Source of the DNA: Streptomyces longisporoflavus
Lineage (GTDB): Bacteria > Actinomycetota > Actinomycetes > Streptomycetales > Streptomycetaceae
Direction: 5' to 3'
Assembly (NCBI RefSeq): GCF_014649775.1
Contig: NZ_BMTR01000033.1
Coordinates: 1 to 60,290, forward strand
DNA: 60,290 bases
Shown here: positions 32,749-41,635 of the stretch, piece after piece
Position numbering within the stretch: the stretch's first letter is position 1
Layout: every line of letters starts with the position of its first letter
The notes under the pieces: generated by a model
What the model saw: only the letters and a program-made list of their open reading frames with translations
The model's database searches: none
Told to the model about the DNA's origin: nothing
Translations under genes and position numbers: made by a program

Positions 32749-34716
32749 CTAGGGGCGCGAGCCGACCTCGTCCAGGATCTCACCGTCCTTCAGCCTCGCC
32801 CGCACGGTCACCTCAGGGCTCTCGGGAGCCTTGACGGCCAAGGTGCCGCCCTTCTTGTCCGCCTCGATGTCACCCGTCACGTCGATCCCGGTGACCTCGC
32901 GGCTGCCGGCGGCGAGGAGGTAGTGGCGCCCGGAGCCCGCCGTCCAGGGGGTGCTGGCCACGATGTGCTGGCCGAACCGGCTGCAGGCCGCGGTCGAGCG
33001 TGCTCGTCCGACGATCTTCGCCGGCGCGGTGGCGGACTCCTTGGAGGTGCGGAACTGCACGAGGACGCTGCCGGGGCCGCGCCAGGTGGAGGCGCGGGTG
33101 CAGGACCACACCGCCCCGCCTCCTCGCTCGGGCAGGTCCTGCTCGGCGAAGTCCCACTGGTTCACGGCCCGTACCCCGCTCTGCCGCATCCCGGGGAGCC
33201 GGCACCCGGTGCGGGCCCAACTCTCCAACGCCGCCGTGCTGGTGGCCTCGCGGGGCTGGCGCGGGGGTGCGCCGGTGCCGGGCAGGGGTGTGTAGCTGAG
33301 ATGTACGGGAGTGAGGCCGCCCAGGTCGGCGACGAGGAAGGCGTGCTTCTCCACGATCTTGCTGGAGGAGCGCAGCTGCAGCACCGGCAGGCTGTCGCAT
33401 GCTCCCTTGCCCGGTAGTTCAGGGACGGCATCGGTGACGCCCTCGTCGGACACGTCGAGCGGACGGCCGGGGGAGTCGGGGTCCAGCAGGTCGCGTGTCT
33501 GTGCCTCGGCGATCCAGGGGGCGGTGAGGTAGCGGACCTTGCCTTCCCCGCGGCTGACGACGAGCGAGGCTGCCGTGGTCACGTCGGCCTCGTCGGCGCG
33601 GGAGATGTCCAGGGAGGCGGGGTCCAGAGGAGAGGGCGGTTCGCCGTAGCGGACGACGCGCCGGCCGTCGTGGAACAGTACGACCGCCTCCCCGCCGACA
33701 TCACCCGCGTACAGCAACTGGGTGTTGCCCGGCGGCTGTTCGTCACTGGTGGCCTCCGCGACCCTGACCCGGGTCCCGCGCGGCGGGTCGGTCCATGTGG
33801 CGAGGGCGCGGGTGATCAGCGCGGTGTCCGAGACACGTGTGCCGCGTGCGGGCCACGCGGTGAAGTCGACGCGCGAGGTGTCGGCCCACACGTCACGCGG
33901 GGTGCGGACCAACCGGTCGGCGCTGATCGCGGGGCTGACGTCCACTGTCAGGGCGGGCTGGTCCGAGGGGGAGCTCCCGACGGCGGTGAGCAGTACGGCA
34001 CAACAGAGGGCGACGATGCCCGCGCTGAGCCAGGCGAGCTGGAACCGGCGTCTGCGGCGCAGCAGATCGGTGGGGCGGGTCTGTACGGAGCAGGCGTCGA
34101 ACTCCCGCGAAGTCAGCAGCGCTTGTGTCGCCACGCCCGCGCTCGTCTCAAGGCCGGCGGCGGTGTCCAGCGCCAGTTCCGGCCCGGGCACACCGGCGGC
34201 GGTGAGCAGTTCGCTCACCTCGGGGCGGGACAGGCCCTCGACCTGGAGCAGCACGAATGCCGCACGGGCGGCTGCGGGAGCCTCCGAGAGGACCTGCCCC
34301 AGCGCGATCTCCTCGCCGCCGCCCGCGCGGGGGAAGAGCCGTAGCCCCCAGACCACCGGAAGCATGGGGCGCAGCGTGCGGGGAGGCGGCAGGAAGCCCG
34401 GCCAGCCGCGCGGACGGCGGTCATGGGCGAGTGCCGCGCGCAGGACGCTCGCTCGCGTGCGCGCCAGTGCCGGGTCGGGTGCGCCCCTGCGCTGCCCCGG
34501 CACGCGCCGGCTTGCTCGCGCTATGCGGAATCCGGGCAGGGCGCGCTGTACCAGCGCGTGCGCGACGAGGACCCGCCTGTGCCTGGTGAGGGTGTGGGGG
34601 AGTGTGAGGTAGGCGAGGCGTACGAGCCGGGTGTACTGGTCGACGATGACGGCTTCGGCCTGGTCAAGGGCCACCCGCCCGGACACTCTCGCCGAGCGCC
34701 GCTGCGATGTGCTCAT
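32749..34716 (-). CDS. Sigma-like N-terminus fused to a membrane-anchored extracytoplasmic domain
   Basis: A 655-residue protein. Residues 1-215 look like a degenerate sigma-70 family segment: DQYTRLVRLAYLTLP (region-2-like), ARAAFVLLQVEGLSRPEVSELL (region-4-like). One membrane helix follows at about 226-247 (FQLAWLSAGIVALCCAVLL), then about 400 extracytoplasmic residues with Cys residues and no recognised enzyme motif. I do not recognise a close family. It may be a membrane-tethered transcription factor released by processing, or a relic whose sigma part no longer binds DNA. It is followed on the same strand by the hydrolase, and an 11-bp minisatellite lies just upstream. Confidence 0.6.
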   Translation of the reverse strand: MSTSQRRSARVSGRVALDQAEAVIVDQYTRLVRLAYLTLPHTLTRHRRVLVAHALVQRALPGFRIARASRRVPGQRRGAPDPALARTRASVLRAALAHDRRPRGWPGFLPPPRTLRPMLPVVWGLRLFPRAGGGEEIALGQVLSEAPAAARAAFVLLQVEGLSRPEVSELLTAAGVPGPELALDTAAGLETSAGVATQALLTSREFDACSVQTRPTDLLRRRRRFQLAWLSAGIVALCCAVLLTAVGSSPSDQPALTVDVSPAISADRLVRTPRDVWADTSRVDFTAWPARGTRVSDTALITRALATWTDPPRGTRVRVAEATSDEQPPGNTQLLYAGDVGGEAVVLFHDGRRVVRYGEPPSPLDPASLDISRADEADVTTAASLVVSRGEGKVRYLTAPWIAEAQTRDLLDPDSPGRPLDVSDEGVTDAVPELPGKGACDSLPVLQLRSSSKIVEKHAFLVADLGGLTPVHLSYTPLPGTGAPPRQPREATSTAALESWARTGCRLPGMRQSGVRAVNQWDFAEQDLPERGGGAVWSCTRASTWRGPGSVLVQFRTSKESATAPAKIVGRARSTAACSRFGQHIVASTPWTAGSGRHYLLAAGSREVTGIDVTGDIEADKKGGTLAVKAPESPEVTVRARLKDGEILDEVGSRP

Positions 34717-34794
34717 CGATCAAAAGCCTTCCAAAGGCTGACGACGTTGCGTCCTGACCACGTTCAAACGAGTGAATCGTGCGATGGTCACAGC

Positions 34795-35460
34795 CGCCGC
34801 GCTGCCACCGGGCAGCCACCAGACGGTAACCGGGCCGGCGCCGCGCCGCCGCCGCGCCGCCGCCGTGCTGCCATCGGGCAGCCCCGGGCAGCCCCGGGCA
34901 GCTGCCGGGCAGTCGCCGCGCAGCCATGGGGAGTGGCAGCCATCGGGCAGTTGCCGGGCGCTCGTCGGGCAGCCACCGGCAGCCATGGGGAGTCGCCGGG
35001 CAGCCGCCGGGCAGCCGCCGGGCTGTCGCCGCGCAGCCACGGGGCAGCTGCCGGGTAGCCGTCGTGCTGTCGACGGGCAGTCGCCGGGTAGCCGTGGGGA
35101 GTCTCCGGGCAGCCGTCGGGCGATTGCCGGGCGCTCGCCGGGCGCTCGTCGGGCAGTCGTCGTGCTGTCGGCGGGCTGTCGCCGGGTAGCCGTGGGGAGT
35201 CTCCGGGCAGCCGTCGGGCGGTTGCCGGGCGCTCGTCGGGCAGGCGTCGTGCTGTCGGCGGGCAGTCGCCGCGTAGTCGTGGGGAGTCGCCGGGCAGCCG
35301 TCGGGCGGTCGCCGGGCAGTCGCCGCGTAGCCGTGGGGAGTCTCCGGGCAGCCGCCGGCAGCCGTCGTACTGTCGCCGCGAAGCCACGGGGCAGCCGACG
35401 GGCAGCCGTCGGGCAGGCGCCGCGCAGCCGTCGGGCAGCAACCAGGCAGCCGCCCGGGCC
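34795..35460. repeat. Minisatellite of about 40 units of 11 bp, helically phased
   Basis: The 746-base gap between the two flanking genes holds imperfect units around CCGGGCAGCCG, nearly all 11 bp long, with a recurring 10-bp TGGGGAGTCT unit. A larger block of about 90-100 bp containing TCGTGCTGTCG and CCGGGTAGCCG recurs, showing at least two levels of duplication. Because 11 is not a multiple of 3, all frames remain open and repetitive, producing spurious long ORFs on both strands. 34717-34794 holds the probable promoter of the sigma-like gene. Confidence 0.9.
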
Positions 35461-35462
35461 GG

Positions 35463-37076
35463 TCAGCCGACGGTGACCACCACCGAGTGCCGTCCGCTCG
35501 CTCCGTCGGGGATCGTGCGGGTCCGCTTTTCCGTCTGGACCTCGCCGGTACGGTCGGTCGCCCGGACGGTGAGTGTGTGTCCCCCGGAGGTGGCCCGCCA
35601 CGGGAAGGACCACTGGCGCCAGGTGTCGCGGGTGTCCTCGGCGGCCAACTCGGCCCGCTGCCAGGGGCCGTCGTCCACTCGCACCTCGACCTTGTCGATA
35701 CCGCGGTGCTGGGCCCAGGCCACACCGGCGACCATCACGGTGCCCGCCTCCGGGCGGGCGAAGGGCTTCGGGGTGTCGATCCGGGACTGTGTCTTGACCG
35801 GGGCCTCGCGGGCCCAGTCCCGCTTCACCCAGTAGGGGTCGTAGTCGTCGAACGTGGTCAGCTCGATGTCCTTGATCCACTTGCAGGCGGACACGTATCC
35901 GTACAGGCCGGGGACCACCATGCGCACCGGGAAGCCGTGCGCGAAGGGCAGCGGCTCGCCGTTCATGCCGAGGGCGAGCATCGCGTCGCGGCCGTCCATG
36001 ACGTCCTCGACGGGGCTGCCGATGGTCATCCCGTCCACGGACCGCGCGACCAGCTGGTCAGCGGGCCCGCCCTTCGAGGGCGGCCTTACGCCGCACCGCG
36101 TCAGGAGGTCGGCCAGGCGCACGCCGATCCACCGCGCGTTGCCGACGTACGGGCCGCCCACCTCGTTCGAGACACAGGCCAGCGTGATGTTGCGTTCGAC
36201 CAGCGGCATGCGCAGCAGCTCCGCGAAGCTCACGGTCGTCTCGCGCGCGACGCCCTTGCCATGGATCCGCAGCCGCCACGAGGTCGCGTCGACCTTGGGC
36301 ACCACCAGCGCGGTGTCGACCCGGTAGAAGTCCTCATTGGGCGTCATGAACGGGCTCACGCCCTTGATCCGCAGCGCCGCCCCCTCAGGGGTGGGCGAGG
36401 CGGCCGACGCCGGGGCGGGCAGCTTGATGCCGTTGCGCGATGCGATGGCGTCCTGTCCGCCCGCGGCGTTCAGCGACCGCCCGAGGACTCCGGCTCCGGC
36501 GGACGCCGCGGCGGCGGCCGTGGCCGCGATGATGAACTCCCGGCGATCCCATGCCGGTTGACCGGCGTCTGCCGGGACCGACGTCGGCTCCGGAGCTGGC
36601 GGTACGGGGCGAGGAGCGAGGCGCCCGGCGAGCAAGTACAGCAGTGCCGCGCCCACGACGGCCCCAGCCACTGAGGGCAGCGCGTCGGTGATCCCGGCGG
36701 AGTCGGGGCGGCCGGTGGCTGCCAGCGCGCCGATCACGCCGAAGAGCAGCACTCCCGCCGCGCCGAGCCGTCGGCGGCGCAGGGCGATGAGCCCCAGCAC
36801 GATCGCGAGCAGGGCGAGCACCGCGAGGATGCCCGACTGCAGTACGAGCTTGTCGTCCGTGCCGAACTGCCGGATCGCCCAGTCCTTGACGGGCGCCGGG
36901 GCGCGGTCGATGGCGGCGCCGCCGACCGCGACCACCGGGCCGGCCTCGGGTCGCACGGACGCGGAAACCAGTTCCGCGACCGCGAGCGCGGCGAACCCCG
37001 CCAGCAACCCGCTCAGGGCGCCCGCCGACGTCCGCCACCAGTCGATATGCCGTCGCAAGACTTCCCGCTCTGTCAT
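35463..37076 (-). CDS. Membrane-anchored molybdopterin oxidoreductase (sulfite-oxidase fold)
   Basis: A 537-residue protein. The first 155 residues carry about five hydrophobic helices. A twin-arginine-like motif (WDRREFIIAATAAAAASA) starts near 176. The catalytic domain follows (about 230-430) with the molybdenum-ligand Cys at about 301 in ITLACVSNEVGGPYVG, the hallmark of the SUOX/MsrP fold. A C-terminal Ig-like dimerisation domain ends the protein (DTWRQWSFPWRA). The combination of N-terminal membrane domain and SUOX fold is common in actinobacteria. The substrate is unknown; sulfite or a methionine-sulfoxide-like compound is possible. The ATG at 37076 is chosen over an upstream frame extension of poor composition. 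Confidence 0.88.
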   Translation of the reverse strand: MTEREVLRRHIDWWRTSAGALSGLLAGFAALAVAELVSASVRPEAGPVVAVGGAAIDRAPAPVKDWAIRQFGTDDKLVLQSGILAVLALLAIVLGLIALRRRRLGAAGVLLFGVIGALAATGRPDSAGITDALPSVAGAVVGAALLYLLAGRLAPRPVPPAPEPTSVPADAGQPAWDRREFIIAATAAAAASAGAGVLGRSLNAAGGQDAIASRNGIKLPAPASAASPTPEGAALRIKGVSPFMTPNEDFYRVDTALVVPKVDATSWRLRIHGKGVARETTVSFAELLRMPLVERNITLACVSNEVGGPYVGNARWIGVRLADLLTRCGVRPPSKGGPADQLVARSVDGMTIGSPVEDVMDGRDAMLALGMNGEPLPFAHGFPVRMVVPGLYGYVSACKWIKDIELTTFDDYDPYWVKRDWAREAPVKTQSRIDTPKPFARPEAGTVMVAGVAWAQHRGIDKVEVRVDDGPWQRAELAAEDTRDTWRQWSFPWRATSGGHTLTVRATDRTGEVQTEKRTRTIPDGASGRHSVVVTVG

Positions 37077-37400
37077 CACAGGGGGAATCCGGCACCGACG
37101 GCCGCACGGATTGGTCGCTTCACTCTCAACTGTGTCGGCTGGGGCCGAACGGAGGCGGCCGGGGACGGACGGGCTGTCGAGGGCGGAGGCGGCGACGGCA
37201 GCGTCCGGGCGGAGGAGGCTCAGGCCTCGACACTCCGCCGGGATCACCTACGCCCGTCGCCACCTCCGTTCGTCCGGGCCGGGCCCCTCACAACCCTGTC
37301 GGACAGAGACGATTCGTCGCCGGGGGCGGGATGGATTGGCTTTTGTCGTCCCCGACCCCGCATCTTGACCCGGAAGAGGTGTGAGTGATTGAGTACTCAC
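37077..37400. other. Divergent intergenic region (324 bp)
   Basis: It contains upstream sequence for the oxidoreductase and the promoter region for the TetR gene. TTGACC (37365-37370) is a possible -35. The operator-like GTGAGT...ACTCAC abuts the ATG at 37401. Otherwise I see only GC-rich sequence without coding signals. Confidence 0.5.
37381..37400. promoter_or_regulatory. Operator-like site 1 at the TetR start
   Basis: GTGAGTGATTGAGTACTCAC: outer arms GTGAGT and ACTCAC are inverted repeats. The left half GAGTGATT recurs in front of the MFS gene. Confidence 0.65.
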
Positions 37401-37967
37401 ATGCAGACGGAATCACGACGCCAGCTCTCCACCGCCGACGAGCGCCGCGAGACGGTGCTGCGCACCGCGATCGGCGCGTTCGCGGAACGCGGCTACTTCG
37501 GCACCACGACCACGGCGGTCGCGAAGGCCGCCGGCATCTCGCAGGCGTACGTCTACCGGCTCTTTCCCAACAAGGAGAGTCTGTTCGTCGCGGTCGTCGA
37601 CCACTGCTTCGTACGGGTCAGGCAGAGCCTGGAGGAGGGGGCGGCGGCTGCGTCCGGCACCGCGCCGGAGGCGGTGCTCGGTGCGATGGGTGACGCGTAT
37701 GCCCGCCTGATCAGCGACAACGACCTGCTGCTCGTGCAGATCCACGCTCAGGCCGCGGCGGTCTCGGAGCCCGCGGTCCGGGAAGCGGTCCGGGCGGGCT
37801 ATGCGCGCCTGGTGGAGTATGTGCGAGGGGCCTCGGGGGCGGGCGAGACGCAGATCCAGGAGTTCTTCGCGGTGGGCATGCTCTGTCATCTCGTGTCCGC
37901 CATCGATGCCGCGTCGGTGGATGCCCCCTGGACGCGCACTCTCACGGCGGGTATCCGGCACTACTGA
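37401..37967 (+). CDS. TetR-family repressor of the adjacent exporter operon
   Basis: A 188-residue regulator with the HTH ETVLRTAIGAFAERGYFGTT and ISQAYVYRLFPNKESLF. The ATG at 37401 follows an inverted repeat immediately upstream; a TTG at 37389 would place the start inside it. The same half-site GAGTG(A/G)T(T/C) occurs twice between this gene and the downstream MFS gene, so autoregulation and control of the exporter operon are likely. A hairpin with T5 follows the stop (38008-38029). Confidence 0.88.
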   Translation: MQTESRRQLSTADERRETVLRTAIGAFAERGYFGTTTTAVAKAAGISQAYVYRLFPNKESLFVAVVDHCFVRVRQSLEEGAAAASGTAPEAVLGAMGDAYARLISDNDLLLVQIHAQAAAVSEPAVREAVRAGYARLVEYVRGASGAGETQIQEFFAVGMLCHLVSAIDAASVDAPWTRTLTAGIRHY

Positions 37968-38007
37968 GAGCGGCGCGTGCCGGGCGGCGCGACGCGAGCC
38001 CCGTATG

Positions 38008-38029
38008 CGCGGCTCGCGAGCGCGTTTTT
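38008..38029 (+). terminator. Intrinsic terminator after TetR gene
   Basis: CGC(G)GCTC-GC-GAGCGCG forms a stem with one bulged G, directly followed by TTTTT (38025-38029). Confidence 0.65.
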
Positions 38030-38043
38030 CTTCGCGCCCGGCA

Positions 38044-38133
38044 GTGAGTGATTAACCAACCACAGATATCCCGGTCGCGCGGGCTTCGCCTTGCGTGCCG
38101 CTTCCTTGGAGTGACGAGTGAGTGGTCGACCAC
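38044..38133 (+). promoter_or_regulatory. Operator-like sites 2 and 3 before the exporter operon
   Basis: Site 2 (38044-38063) starts GTGAGTGATTAACC, sharing 10 consecutive bases with site 1. Site 3 (38122-38133) is a perfect 12-bp palindrome GTGGTCGACCAC, also preceded by GTGA. Both are within 125 nt of the MFS start. Confidence 0.65.
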
Positions 38134-38165
38134 ACATGCGCAACCTGACGGCAGAGGAGAATCAG

Positions 38166-39593
38166 ATGTCCGGCACCGATCGGCCCGCCGCCGTACTCGG
38201 CGTTCTGGCGGCGGCGCAGTTCGTCGTGGTGCTCAGCACCTCGATCGTCAACGTCGCGCTCCCCTCGGTCCGTGACGGAGTCGGCCTCTCCGGCACCGGC
38301 ATGGCCTGGGTGATCAACGCCTACGGTCTCGCCTTCGGCGCACTGTTGCTGCTGGGCGGCCGGGCAGCCGATCTCGCCGGGCGGCGCCGCGTCCTGCTCA
38401 CCGGCCTCTCGGTCTTCGTCGCGGCCTCCCTCGCGGCCGCACTGGCCACCGAGCCGTGGCTGCTGATCGCGGCTCGCGCCGCCCAGGGCGTCGGGGCCGC
38501 CGCGATCGCCCCCGCGGCGCTGTCCCTGCTCATGTACGTCTTCCCCGCGGGGCCAGGGCGAGCCCGGGCCCTCGGGGTGTGGGGAGCGGTGTCCGGCGCG
38601 GGCGGCGCGGCCGGTGTCCTGCTGGGTGGTGTGCTCACCGAGAGCATGGGATGGCGTTCGGTCTTCCACGCGACCGCGCTCGGCGCGGCAGTCGTACTCG
38701 CGGCCGGGGTGCGCTGGTTGCCGAGCGCGGCGAGCGAAGGGAGTGACCTGCGGAGGCTGGACCTCGCCGGCGCGCTCACGGTCACGCTGGGCCTGGTGGC
38801 GCTGGTCTACAGCCTGACCACGGCGGGGCGTACCGGCTGGACCGATCCCCTGGTGCTCGGCACGGCGGCGGCCGCCGCCGTCCTGCTCGCCCTCTTCGCC
38901 GTCGTCGAACACCGGCACTCCGCACCCCTGTTGCCGCCGAGCCTGCTGACGCGGGGCTCTGTCGCCCCCGCCAACCTCGTCATGGCGCTGCTCGGAGCCG
39001 TCTGGGTCGGACTGTTCTTCTTTCTCCCGCTCTACCAGCAACAGGTACTCGGAGACAGCCCGTTGCGCACAGGGCTGACCCAACTCCCGCTCGCCGCCGC
39101 GAACATGGCGGGAGCCTTCCTCGCGCCGCGCATCGCCCGCAGGGCCGGAGCATCCGTGACCCTGGTCGCCGGGATGGCGGCGTTGTCCGGCGGGTTGCTG
39201 TGGCTCTCCGGGATCTCCGCGAACGGCACCTTCACGGGCGACGTGCTCGGCCCCACCGTCGTGATCGGGCTCGGCCTCGGGGTCGCCTTCGTCCAGCTCA
39301 CCGGCGCCGCGGTCACCGGCGTACCGGCCAGGGACGCGGGTCTCGCCGGCGGCCTCGTCAACACCACCCGGCAGCTCGGCGGGGCACTCGGCCTCGCGGT
39401 GCTCGCCACTCTCGCCGCCTCCCGCACCGCGTCCGCGTCCGCAGGCCCCGGCACCTCCCACGCCATGGCCCTCACCGAGGGGTACCGGACCGCGTTCCTC
39501 GTCTCGGCGGCAGTCGCCGCGGCGGGAACCGCCCTCGCCCCGCTGCTCACCCGTACACCCAAGCCCGCCCGTACGAAGGAGACCACGCGATGA
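38166..39593 (+). CDS. MFS exporter (DHA2 family)
   Basis: A 475-residue, 14-helix transporter. Signature parts: STSIVNVALPSVRDG (first helix), GGRAADLAGRRRVLL (loop 2-3), GVWGAVSGAGGAAGVLLGG (helix 5 antiporter motif C-like). The ATG at 38166 has GAGGAG ending 6-7 nt before it; a GTG at 38118 lies inside the operator region and is unlikely. It is coupled by an ATGA overlap to the SRPBCC gene. Probably exports the ligand sensed by the upstream TetR. Confidence 0.92.
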   Translation: MSGTDRPAAVLGVLAAAQFVVVLSTSIVNVALPSVRDGVGLSGTGMAWVINAYGLAFGALLLLGGRAADLAGRRRVLLTGLSVFVAASLAAALATEPWLLIAARAAQGVGAAAIAPAALSLLMYVFPAGPGRARALGVWGAVSGAGGAAGVLLGGVLTESMGWRSVFHATALGAAVVLAAGVRWLPSAASEGSDLRRLDLAGALTVTLGLVALVYSLTTAGRTGWTDPLVLGTAAAAAVLLALFAVVEHRHSAPLLPPSLLTRGSVAPANLVMALLGAVWVGLFFFLPLYQQQVLGDSPLRTGLTQLPLAAANMAGAFLAPRIARRAGASVTLVAGMAALSGGLLWLSGISANGTFTGDVLGPTVVIGLGLGVAFVQLTGAAVTGVPARDAGLAGGLVNTTRQLGGALGLAVLATLAASRTASASAGPGTSHAMALTEGYRTAFLVSAAVAAAGTALAPLLTRTPKPARTKETTR

Positions 39594-40060
39594 ACACCAC
39601 CCCTGTCCGGAACCCGGACCCGATCCAGGCCGTCGACGCACAAGCGCCCGTCATCGTCAGGCTGTCCATCGCCGTGCACGCCCCGCTCGCCCGCGTATGG
39701 GCGCTGCACACCGACATCGACGCCTGGACCGACTGGAACCCGGACGTCGACCGGGCGGCGCTCGAAGGACCGCTCGCCCCCGGCGCCCGGTTCAACTGGC
39801 TCACCCACGGCCTTGACATCACCTCGACCGTCCAGCAGGTCGTGCCCGGCAGTCGCATCGTCTGGGGCGGTCCGGCACAGGGCATCGACGGCATCCACGC
39901 CTGGACGTTCCAGGAGTCCGACGGCGTTGTGACCGTCCGCACCGACGAGTCCTGGAGCGGCCCGCCGGTCGACGCCCGGCCCGGCGAACTCCACCAGATG
40001 CTCACGCACTCCCTGGAGCGGTGGCTGCGCCACCTGAAGGCAGCGGCCGAGCAGGAGTGA
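39590..40060 (+). CDS. SRPBCC-family protein (START/Bet v1-like)
   Basis: A 156-residue protein with the family pattern VRLSIAVHAPLARVWALHTDIDAWTDWNPDV (shown in parts as APLARVWALHTDIDAW) and a C-terminal helix (LERWLRHLKAAAEQE). The fold forms a hydrophobic pocket for aromatic or isoprenoid ligands. It overlaps the exporter stop by 4 nt (ATGA) with GAAGGAGA upstream, so the two are made together. It may carry or cyclise the compound handled by the neighbouring carotenoid oxygenase. Confidence 0.88.
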   Translation: MNTTPVRNPDPIQAVDAQAPVIVRLSIAVHAPLARVWALHTDIDAWTDWNPDVDRAALEGPLAPGARFNWLTHGLDITSTVQQVVPGSRIVWGGPAQGIDGIHAWTFQESDGVVTVRTDESWSGPPVDARPGELHQMLTHSLERWLRHLKAAAEQE

Positions 40061-40153
40061 CCCCGCCGTGCCCCCGCACGCGAGCACACCCACATACCCG
40101 TACATACCCCGTACGCGAACACATCAGCGCATCTCAAAGAGAAGGAAGCCACG

Positions 40154-41506
40154 ATGAACGAGCCCTACCTGACCGGCCACTACGCCCCGGTCGCCGACGA
40201 GACCACCGCCACCGACCTGGTCGTGGAGGGGACACTGCCGCCCGAGCTCACCGGACGGCTGATCCGCAACAGCCACAACCCCAAGCCCGGAATCACCCCC
40301 ACCCACTGGTTCAAGGGCAGCGGCATGGTGCACGGCATCCGGCTGCGCGACGGCCGCGCCGAGTGGTACCGCAACCGGTGGGTCCACACGCCCGCCCTGG
40401 ACGGCGCCCCCTATATGACCGAGCACGGCCCCGACCTGACCGCCTCCACCGCGGGCACGCACGTCATCGAGCACGCCGGACGGCTGCTCGCCCTCTGCGA
40501 GTCCGCGCTCCCCTTCGAGCTGACGGCCGATCTGGAGACCGTCGGGGCCTTCGACTGGGACGGCAAGCTCACCTCCGCGATGACCGCACACCCCAAGGAG
40601 GACCCGGTCACCGGCGAGCTCCACTTCTTCGCCTCCTCGCCCTTCCCGCCCTATCTGATCCACCACGTCTCCTCTCCGGACGGCCAGGTCCTGCGCAGCC
40701 GGGAAGTGCCGGGCGCGAGTGCCGCGCTCAAGCACGACTTCGTCATCACCGAGCACCACGTCGTGTTCCTGGAGGGTTCCGTCACCTTCGACGCGGCCGA
40801 ACACTCGGGCATCCCGTACGCGTGGAGCGAGACCCAGGAGTCCCGGATCGGCGTCATGCCGCGCGAGGCGGGCGGCGCTCCAGAGGTCCGCTGGTTCGGC
40901 GTCGAGCCGGGTTTCGCCATGCACTTCGCCAACGCGTACGAGGACGCCCTCGGGCGGATCGTCATCGAGGGCCCGACCGTGGGCCGCTCCGCCTGGCAGC
41001 GCTCCTGGAACTGGTGGGTGGGCGCGCCCGACCGCGGCGCCGAGCCCACCTCCGGTTCACGAGCGCGGCGTTGGACCGTCGATCTGGCGGCGGGACGGGT
41101 GCGGGAGGAGCAGATCGACGACCTCACCGTGGAGTTCCCGACGATCAACGAGGCGTACACGGGCCGTGAACACCGCTATCAGTACGCCCTGTCCTTCCCC
41201 GACGACCTGGGCATCGGCAACCACACCCTGGTCAAGTACGACAGGCGCACCGGCGGCCGCCAACAGCTGCCCTTCGGCAACGGACAACTTCCCGGCGAGG
41301 CCGTCTTCGTGCAGGCCGATGGCGCCACCGAGGAGGACGCCGGATATCTGCTGACCGTCGTCAGTGACCTCAACGCCGACGCGTCGAAGATGCTCGTCCT
41401 TGACGCGTTCGACCTGTCGGCCGCACCGGTGGCGACCGTCCGTCTCCCGCGCCGGGTGCCGGCGATGATCCACGGCTCGTGGATCCCGGACGGCGGTGCG
41501 CGCTGA
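40154..41506 (+). CDS. Carotenoid-cleavage-oxygenase family enzyme (RPE65/CCD/stilbene oxygenase)
   Basis: A 450-residue seven-bladed propeller enzyme. The four iron-ligand His are at about 146 (TAHPKED), 194 (LKHDFVITE), 258 (GFAMHFANAY) and 440 (MIHGSWIP). Other markers are GRLIRNSHNP and HWFKGSGMVHG near the N-terminus. The family cleaves C=C bonds of carotenoids, stilbenes or isoeugenol with O2. The ATG has AGAAGGAA upstream. It follows the SRPBCC gene by 93 nt in the same direction and probably belongs to the TetR-controlled unit. No carotenoid biosynthesis genes are nearby, so phenylpropanoid or stilbene substrates are as likely as carotenoids. Confidence 0.9.
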   Translation: MNEPYLTGHYAPVADETTATDLVVEGTLPPELTGRLIRNSHNPKPGITPTHWFKGSGMVHGIRLRDGRAEWYRNRWVHTPALDGAPYMTEHGPDLTASTAGTHVIEHAGRLLALCESALPFELTADLETVGAFDWDGKLTSAMTAHPKEDPVTGELHFFASSPFPPYLIHHVSSPDGQVLRSREVPGASAALKHDFVITEHHVVFLEGSVTFDAAEHSGIPYAWSETQESRIGVMPREAGGAPEVRWFGVEPGFAMHFANAYEDALGRIVIEGPTVGRSAWQRSWNWWVGAPDRGAEPTSGSRARRWTVDLAAGRVREEQIDDLTVEFPTINEAYTGREHRYQYALSFPDDLGIGNHTLVKYDRRTGGRQQLPFGNGQLPGEAVFVQADGATEEDAGYLLTVVSDLNADASKMLVLDAFDLSAAPVATVRLPRRVPAMIHGSWIPDGGAR

Positions 41507-41635
41507 CAGGTTGACCTGATGCGGGCCCTTACGGGGTGTGTGGGGGAAGCCGCGTAACCGATGATCTTGCTCTGGCGTTGGTCGGCGGGGGCCCGGCATG
41601 TCCGCCGGGCCATGTCCAAGGCTGAGGGGCTCATC

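Noticed and set aside
34664..35880. Long Pro/Arg-rich ORFs on both strands across the minisatellite
   Set aside because: An 11-bp period leaves every frame open and repetitive; no start site, no family and no codon bias distinguish a real gene.
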